NCBI GenBank assembly: GCA_902624465.1
Contig: CACNXP010000007.1
Span: 1 to 38,571, forward strand
Direction of reading: 5' to 3'
DNA length: 38,571 nt
Origin: an uncultured Pelagibacteraceae bacterium
Lineage (GTDB): Bacteria; Pseudomonadota; Alphaproteobacteria; Pelagibacterales; Pelagibacteraceae
This document shows, piece by piece, positions 33,534 to 38,571 of the stretch (positions are counted from its first letter, which is position 1; each line of letters begins with the position of its first letter). The position numbers and the translations under genes are program-made. Under the pieces are notes generated by a model that saw nothing but the letters and a program-made list of their open reading frames with translations, was not told the DNA's origin and made no database searches.

Positions 33534-36119
33534 ATGAATTTGGTCATTGTAGAAAGTCCTGCAAAAGCAAAAACTATTAATAAATACTTAGGTGATAATT
33601 ACAAAGTTTTAGCAAGTTATGGTCATATAAGAGATTTGCCGTCAAAAAATGGTTCTGTCAATCCAGATCAAGATTTTAAAATGGAATGGGAAGTTGATAG
33701 TTTTTCAAAAAAATATTTAAAAGAAATAACTGATGCGGCTAAAGACTCATCTAAAATAATATTAGCAACTGACCCTGATCGTGAAGGTGAGGCCATTGCT
33801 TGGCATGTCAAAGAATATTTGAATGAAAAAAAACTTTTAAAAGATAAAGAAATTGAACGAGTTGTATTTAATGAAATAACCAAAAAAGCTGTTATTCAAG
33901 GAATTGAAAATCCTAGACAAATTGAGCCACTACTAGTCGACGCGTATATGGCTAGAAGAGCCTTAGACTACTTGGTTGGTTTTAATATATCTCCAATCCT
34001 CTGGACAAAACTACCAGGTTCAAAATCAGCAGGAAGAGTTCAGTCTGTTGCTCTAAAATTAATTACTGAAAGAGAACATGCAATTGAGTCTTTTAAACCT
34101 GAAGAATTTTGGACTTTAAGTATTAAATTTGCTGATACCGCAAATCAAAATTTCACAGCTAGTATTAGTCAACTTGACAACAAAAAAATTGAAAAATTTT
34201 CGTTTAGAAACAAAGAAGAGATAAATAAAGCCATATCAAGTATTAATCAAAAAAAATTTAGTATAACTGATATTTCTAGCAAAATAGTAAATCGTAATCC
34301 ATCTGGACCATTTACGACATCGACTCTTCAGCAAACCGCTTCGAGTCGACTAGGTTTTGGTGCATCTAGAACAATGCAAATTGCACAAAAACTTTATCAA
34401 GGCATAGAGATGGAAGGTGAAACAATTGGCTTAATTACCTATATGAGAACTGATGGAACTAATTTATCTAAAGATGCTGTAACAAGTTTCAGAGACTATA
34501 TCCAAAAAGAAATCGGTAATGAATACTTGCCTAAGGATGTTTTAAATTATTCAGGCAAAAAAGCTAAAAATGCGCAAGAAGCTCACGAAGCAATCAGACC
34601 TACTGATATTATTAGAACTCCTCAAAGTGTTAAAAAATATCTAAGTACAGATCAAAATAAACTTTATGATCTTATCTGGAGTAGAGCTTTATCTTCTCAA
34701 ATGGAGTCAGCTAAATTCGATAGAAACACTATCACCATAACGTCAGATAATAATGATACGATCTGTAAAGCCAGTGGATCTATTTTAAAATTTGATGGTT
34801 TTTTAAAGATTTATAATAATCAAAGCAAAGATGATGATGAAAATATTTTACCAGCTGTATCTAAAGGACCTATCAATATTGAAGCGCTAATAGATGAACA
34901 ACATTATACACAACCACCACCAAGATATTCTGAAGCTAGTTTAGTTAAAAAGCTTGAAGAACTTGGTATCGGAAGACCTTCTACGTATGCAAGCATCATT
35001 TCTACTATTGCCAATCGAGGCTATGCAGAGATATTGAGTAAAAGATTTTTTCCTACAGATAGAGGTAAATTAATTTCAGCCTTTTTAGAAAAATTATTTG
35101 CGAAATATGTGGATTATAACTTTACAGCAGGTTTAGAGAATCAACTTGATGAGATCACTACTGGAAAAGAAAGTTGGATAAAAGTTTTGGAACTTTTTTG
35201 GAAAGACTTCAATAATAATGTTTCAGAAGTGAAAGAAAAGAGAACTAGAGAGGTGTTGGATTTACTCAATGATAGTCTTGGTGAATTAATTTTTGATAAG
35301 GATGATGAGGGTAATGTAGTAAGAAAATGTCAATTATGTAGTTCTGGAACACTTAGTTTAAAGAATAGTTTTAGAGGTGGTGCTTTTATAGGGTGTTCAA
35401 ATTATCCAGAATGTAAATTTACACGACCATTATCTAAAGCAAAAGCTGCTGCTCAGGCACAATTGGCTGAACCAAAATTTATAGGAAAACATGAAAATGG
35501 AAATGATATATATTTGAAAAATGGTAGATTTGGCCCCTACCTTCAGTACGAAAAAATCCCATCTGATATAGAAGTTGAAAAAACTAGCAAGAAAAAGAAA
35601 AAAACTAAAAAATTAAAGTCAAATGTTAATGAGCTTTTAAAAAATGTTTCAATACCTAAAGGATTAGAATTAGAGAGTATTAATTTGGAGAAAGCTCAAT
35701 TTTTATGTTCACTGCCTAAAACTTTAGGAATAAATCCAGATAATCAAAAAGAAATTACACTAAATGTTGGAAGATTTGGTCCTTACTTAAAATGTGAAAA
35801 TAAATCAGCAAGAATAGAAAATGTAGAGGAAATATTTTCCATAGGTTTAAATAGAGCAATAACATTAATAGCAGAGGCTAAACCTGGTCGGATGTCCTCT
35901 TCAATGATTAAGGATTTGGGAGAACATCCGGAAGATAAAAAACCTGTTAGAGTTATGAAGGGTCAATATGGACCTTATATTAAATATAAATCACTTAATG
36001 CAACTATTCCTGAGGAAAAAGACCCGGCTGAATTAACAATGGAAGAAGCTTTAATATTGATTGAGAAAAGAAGAGAATACGATAAGAATAAAAAATCAAA
36101 AGGTAAGAAAAAAAAATGA
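33534..36119 (+). CDS. topA: TopA, DNA topoisomerase I
   Basis: Type IA topoisomerase that relaxes negative supercoils. The TOPRIM domain has Glu7 (VIVESPAKAKTI) and the DxDxE acidic set Asp80/Asp82/Glu84 (ATDPDREGEA). The active-site tyrosine is predicted as Tyr303 in GLITYMRTDGTNLS. One Cys4 zinc finger is at Cys599, Cys602, Cys621 and Cys627 (CQLCSSG, GCSNYPEC). The C-terminal region contains three GRFGPY-type repeats (NGRFGPYLQYE, VGRFGPYLKCE, KGQYGPYIKYK) as in alphaproteobacterial TopA, and a Lys-rich tail. Length is 861 residues. It overlaps the next small gene by four bases (ATGA). Confidence 0.97.
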   Translation: MNLVIVESPAKAKTINKYLGDNYKVLASYGHIRDLPSKNGSVNPDQDFKMEWEVDSFSKKYLKEITDAAKDSSKIILATDPDREGEAIAWHVKEYLNEKKLLKDKEIERVVFNEITKKAVIQGIENPRQIEPLLVDAYMARRALDYLVGFNISPILWTKLPGSKSAGRVQSVALKLITEREHAIESFKPEEFWTLSIKFADTANQNFTASISQLDNKKIEKFSFRNKEEINKAISSINQKKFSITDISSKIVNRNPSGPFTTSTLQQTASSRLGFGASRTMQIAQKLYQGIEMEGETIGLITYMRTDGTNLSKDAVTSFRDYIQKEIGNEYLPKDVLNYSGKKAKNAQEAHEAIRPTDIIRTPQSVKKYLSTDQNKLYDLIWSRALSSQMESAKFDRNTITITSDNNDTICKASGSILKFDGFLKIYNNQSKDDDENILPAVSKGPINIEALIDEQHYTQPPPRYSEASLVKKLEELGIGRPSTYASIISTIANRGYAEILSKRFFPTDRGKLISAFLEKLFAKYVDYNFTAGLENQLDEITTGKESWIKVLELFWKDFNNNVSEVKEKRTREVLDLLNDSLGELIFDKDDEGNVVRKCQLCSSGTLSLKNSFRGGAFIGCSNYPECKFTRPLSKAKAAAQAQLAEPKFIGKHENGNDIYLKNGRFGPYLQYEKIPSDIEVEKTSKKKKKTKKLKSNVNELLKNVSIPKGLELESINLEKAQFLCSLPKTLGINPDNQKEITLNVGRFGPYLKCENKSARIENVEEIFSIGLNRAITLIAEAKPGRMSSSMIKDLGEHPEDKKPVRVMKGQYGPYIKYKSLNATIPEEKDPAELTMEEALILIEKRREYDKNKKSKGKKKK

Positions 36120-36367
36120 AAAAAATATTTATAATTTCAATATTTTACTTATTTTCAACAAATATTCTAATTGCTGATGAACATAAATGTTCTGGAATGA
36201 AAAAACTTTCAAAAGAATATTTAGCATGTACAGCCAAAAATATTAAAGTAGGTGCTGTCACAAAAAAAGATCAAGTTAAAAAAGGGTCTATAAAAAAAAC
36301 AAATCAAATTAAAGACAGTACAAAGAAAATGTTGAATAAAATTAAAACTAAAATCAAAAAAAATTAA
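36116..36367 (+). CDS. Small basic exported protein of unknown function
   Basis: An 83-residue product with a clear signal peptide: MKKIFIISIFYLFSTNILIA, probable cleavage after residue 20. The mature part is about 63 residues, strongly basic (about 23 Lys), with two cysteines, Cys25 and Cys38, 13 residues apart, in HKCSGMKKLSKEYLACTAKN; these could pair in the periplasm. The remainder has repeated Lys-rich stretches with no further motif. I do not recognise the family. The start overlaps the topA stop (ATGA), and the stop is 6 bp before the ridA-family ATG, so it is an integral part of this operon and likely a real gene. Confidence 0.7.
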   Translation: MKKIFIISIFYLFSTNILIADEHKCSGMKKLSKEYLACTAKNIKVGAVTKKDQVKKGSIKKTNQIKDSTKKMLNKIKTKIKKN

Positions 36368-36373
36368 TTGATA

Positions 36374-36835
36374 ATGGACTTTGAAGATAAAATTAGAGAA
36401 CTCAATATAAAGCTTCCTGAAGCAAAAGCACCAGTTGGTAATTATGTTGCAACAAAAATTACAGGAAAAATGTTATTTATATCAGGACAAATTTCAATTG
36501 ATAATAATGGTGAATTAATCAAAGGAAAAGTTGGTAAAGAATTGGATGTCGAGGCTGGTTACAATGCTGCTAAGAGATGCGCATTAAGTATTATTGCCCA
36601 AGTAAAAAAAGCCTGCGACAATGATTTATCAAAAATAAAATCATGTGTGAAACTAACAGGATTTGTAAACTCAACAGATGACTTTATTGATCAACCTAAA
36701 GTAATAAATGGTGCATCTGATTTGATAGCTTCAATTTTCGGAGATGCAGGTATGCATACCAGAGCTGCTGTAAGCACAAATAGTTTACCATTAGGGGTTT
36801 CGGTTGAAGTAGATGCAATATTTGAGTTAAATTAG
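36374..36835 (+). CDS. RidA/YjgF/UK114-family protein (longer, YjgF-like subgroup)
   Basis: RidA enzymes hydrolyse reactive enamine/imine intermediates released by PLP enzymes. The 153 residues carry the family pattern: FISGQISIDNNGELIKGKVG, a central helix AAKRCALSIIAQVKKA, VKLTGFVNSTDDFIDQP, and the C-terminal HTRAAVSTNSLPLGVSVEVDAIFEL, in which the arginine matches the substrate-binding Arg of active RidA. The longer C-terminal half suggests the subgroup annotated as endoribonuclease L-PSP-like with ASDLIASIFGDAG. The start is the ATG at 36374; the frame also has a TTG six bases earlier, which I consider less likely. It converges on ugd with a 4-bp gap. Confidence 0.88.
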   Translation: MDFEDKIRELNIKLPEAKAPVGNYVATKITGKMLFISGQISIDNNGELIKGKVGKELDVEAGYNAAKRCALSIIAQVKKACDNDLSKIKSCVKLTGFVNSTDDFIDQPKVINGASDLIASIFGDAGMHTRAAVSTNSLPLGVSVEVDAIFELN

Positions 36836-36839
36836 ATTA

Positions 36840-38138
36840 TTACTTTCCAACGCTGAAATATTTAAATCCTTGATCTTTAATCTTTGACGAAGAATATATA
36901 TTTCTCATATCAAAAATCATAAACTTCTTACCTTTAACTAAACTTTTAAAATTAATTGATTTAAAATCATTCCATTCAGTATGAATAATAACAAGATCAG
37001 CCCCATAAACAGCATCTTTTATTGAAGTCTTATTAATTACATTTTTAAACTTCATAAATTCAGTTTTATAACCAGTTGGATCGAAATATTTTATATTTGC
37101 TCCTTTCTTTGATAACCATGGTATCATTTTTAAACTTGAAGAATCTCTCATATCATCTGTATTAGCTTTAAATGTAACTCCTAAAAAAGTAATTATTTTG
37201 TTTTTAATTTTCTTATTTAAAATTTTATTGATTCTATCTAGCAAAATTTTAGATCTATTTTCATTTGATTTAATTACTGATTTAATTACTGATAAGTTTG
37301 TTTTAAATTTATCTGCTGTTGTAATAATGGCTTTGGTATCTTTGGGAAAACAAGAACCACCATAAGCAGGTCCTGCTCTAAGAAATCGACTACCTATTCT
37401 TTTATCTAATCCCATGCCAATTGATATATCCTCAATATTAATATTGGTTTTTTCACATAAATTAGCTATTTCATTTATAAAAGTAATTTTTGTCGCTAAA
37501 AAAGCATTAGAAGCATATTTAATCATTTCTGCAGCTCTTCTTGAAGTTTGTAAATAAGAAGCTCCCTTAGAAATAAGTGGGCTATAAAGATTTTTTAGAA
37601 TTCTACCTGCTTTTTTATCATTAGTTCCTATAACTACACGATCAGGGTAAACAAAATCTCTTATTGCCTCTCCCTCTCTTAAAAATTCAGGATTTGAAAC
37701 AACAGAAAATTTCTTTTTATTATTTTTTTTAGATAATATTTTTTCAATTTCATCTCCTGTCGTCACGGGAACTGTTGATTTTGTTATGATGATCTTAAAT
37801 TTATTAATTGAAGAACTTATTTCATTAGAAACTTTGTAAATTTGACTTAAATCTGCTGAACTACTGCCTTTTTTAGTTGGTGTACCAACGCAAATAAAAA
37901 TTATGTCTGAGTCTTTAATTGATTTTTTTAAATCTGTAGAAAAATTTAATCTTTTATTTTTAAAATTCTTTATTACTAATTCTGATAAACCAGGTTCATA
38001 AATCGGAATCTTTCCTTTTTTTAGTAAATTTATTTTGTCAGCATTATTATCTACACAAATTACATCATTTCCTAAATCAGCAAAACATACTCCGCTTACT
38101 AAACCTACATAACCAGTACCAATCATGCACAATTTCAT
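36840..38138 (-). CDS. ugd: Ugd, UDP-glucose 6-dehydrogenase
   Basis: Oxidises UDP-glucose to UDP-glucuronate with two NAD, for capsule/LPS sugars or glucuronosyl lipids. The 432 residues have the NAD-binding motif MIGTGYVGLVSGVCFADLG at 5-23, a FICVGTPTKKGSSSADLS block, the central helix AAEMIKYASNAFLATKITFINEIA, and the catalytic Cys263 in AYGGSCFPKDT. Length is standard. It overlaps galU by four bases, forming a two-gene UDP-glucuronate module. In SAR11-type cells, glucuronate-containing glycolipids that replace phospholipids under phosphate limitation are one possible use of the product, but this is only inference. Confidence 0.97.
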   Translation of the reverse strand: MKLCMIGTGYVGLVSGVCFADLGNDVICVDNNADKINLLKKGKIPIYEPGLSELVIKNFKNKRLNFSTDLKKSIKDSDIIFICVGTPTKKGSSSADLSQIYKVSNEISSSINKFKIIITKSTVPVTTGDEIEKILSKKNNKKKFSVVSNPEFLREGEAIRDFVYPDRVVIGTNDKKAGRILKNLYSPLISKGASYLQTSRRAAEMIKYASNAFLATKITFINEIANLCEKTNINIEDISIGMGLDKRIGSRFLRAGPAYGGSCFPKDTKAIITTADKFKTNLSVIKSVIKSNENRSKILLDRINKILNKKIKNKIITFLGVTFKANTDDMRDSSSLKMIPWLSKKGANIKYFDPTGYKTEFMKFKNVINKTSIKDAVYGADLVIIHTEWNDFKSINFKSLVKGKKFMIFDMRNIYSSSKIKDQGFKYFSVGK

Positions 38139-38571
38139 GATTTAGCTATCTCTAAAGTTGATTTGATGTAACCACTCATACTTCCACAATCAAGATATTT
38201 TCCAGAAAAATTATGAGCAATGAATCTTTTATCATTTTGAATTAATGTTTGGATAGCATCTGTAATTTGTATTTCTCCTCCTTTACCTGGTTTTTGTGTG
38301 CGTAATTTTGAAAAAATTTCTCTGGGTAAAATATATCTTCCAATCACTGCTTTATTAGATGGTGCTTTTTTTACAGAAGGTTTTTCAATAACATCTGAGA
38401 TTAAATAATTATTCTTATTTATTTTAGTTTTTAACTTATAAATTCCCCATCTTGAAACATTATCTTTTCTAACATTCATACTGGCCATAACAGACGCATT
38501 GTATCTTTTATGAATTTTAATCATTGATTTAGAACAATTTCTTTTAATGATAAGATCATCTGGTAACAACA
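38135..38571 (-). CDS. galU: GalU, UTP-glucose-1-phosphate uridylyltransferase (N-terminus beyond right edge)
   Basis: Makes UDP-glucose from UTP and glucose 1-phosphate, the substrate of Ugd encoded directly downstream. Only the C-terminal 145 residues lie in the window. They begin with the LLPDDLI sugar-nucleotide motif and include WGIYKLK, ISDVIEKPSVKKAPSNKAVIGRYIL, PGKGGEIQITDAIQTL and AHNFSGKYLDCGSMSGYIKSTLEIA, all typical of GalU. The frame runs off the right end, so the true start is not seen. The product overlaps ugd by four bases (ATGA). Confidence 0.93.
   Translation of the reverse strand, partial: LLPDDLIIKRNCSKSMIKIHKRYNASVMASMNVRKDNVSRWGIYKLKTKINKNNYLISDVIEKPSVKKAPSNKAVIGRYILPREIFSKLRTQKPGKGGEIQITDAIQTLIQNDKRFIAHNFSGKYLDCGSMSGYIKSTLEIAKS

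Noticed and set aside
36368-36373. TTG start two codons upstream of the RidA-family ATG
   Set aside because: An ATG follows two codons later and is the simpler start; the extra residues add nothing conserved.

Overview
The window is an AT-rich (by eye about 70% A+T), very gene-dense bacterial chromosome segment. Gene content, gene order and protein sequence point to an alphaproteobacterium of the SAR11 / Candidatus Pelagibacter type: a dapA-smpB-folK-rsh-pyrE-pdxJ-acpS-lepB-rnc-recO run, gatCAB, ruvX-pyrB-pyrC'-plsY-topA, a heterotetrameric sarcosine oxidase operon, start/stop overlaps almost everywhere, hardly any intergenic DNA, and almost no Shine-Dalgarno sequences. The organism assignment is an inference from the sequence; no database was searched.

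Layout. (1) 1-3520, minus strand: a 2-oxoglutarate/Fe(II) hydroxylase-like gene, rpiB, glyA, nrdR and ribD (cut by the left edge) read as one operon. (2) 3609-4598, plus: hemB. (3) 4599-11922, minus: a ten-gene housekeeping operon starting at dapA and ending at recO. (4) 11966-14176, plus: a periplasmic lytic transglycosylase. (5) 14273-16712: a small accessory-looking cassette, with a CDP-alcohol phosphotransferase-like membrane protein (minus) diverging from a TylF-type methyltransferase and a PhyH-type dioxygenase (plus). The divergent promoter region carries a near-perfect 77-bp tandem duplication, and the cassette ends next to tRNA-Ser(GCU). (6) 16878-23543, plus: soxBDAG followed by an amino-acid-type ABC binding protein and permease. 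(7) 23540-30140, minus: gatC-gatA-gatB, an O-methyltransferase, trhO, a MATE exporter and a secreted nuclease. (8) 30191-36835, plus: ruvX, pyrB, a probably non-catalytic dihydroorotase homologue, plsY, topA, a tiny basic secreted protein and a RidA-family gene. (9) 36840-38571, minus: galU (cut by the right edge) and ugd.

How the genes fit together. Sarcosine oxidase makes glycine and 5,10-methylene-THF, the two substrates that GlyA, encoded 15 kb away, joins into serine; the ABC genes just behind soxG suggest uptake of a related compound. Pyrimidine synthesis is represented twice (pyrE and pyrB/pyrC'). GalU and Ugd make UDP-glucuronate for surface glycans, and the cassette in region 5 looks like a surface lipid or glycan modification set.

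The most unusual points are: the duplicated palindromic promoter of the region 5 cassette and the loss of the last motif aspartate in its phosphotransferase; a dihydroorotase homologue with several metal ligands replaced; a stringent-response enzyme lacking most of the region between its TGS and ACT domains; an NrdR zinc ribbon with CxC in place of CxxC; and an ABC permease with a lipoprotein-like N-terminus. No prophage, insertion sequence, CRISPR array or rRNA gene was seen.
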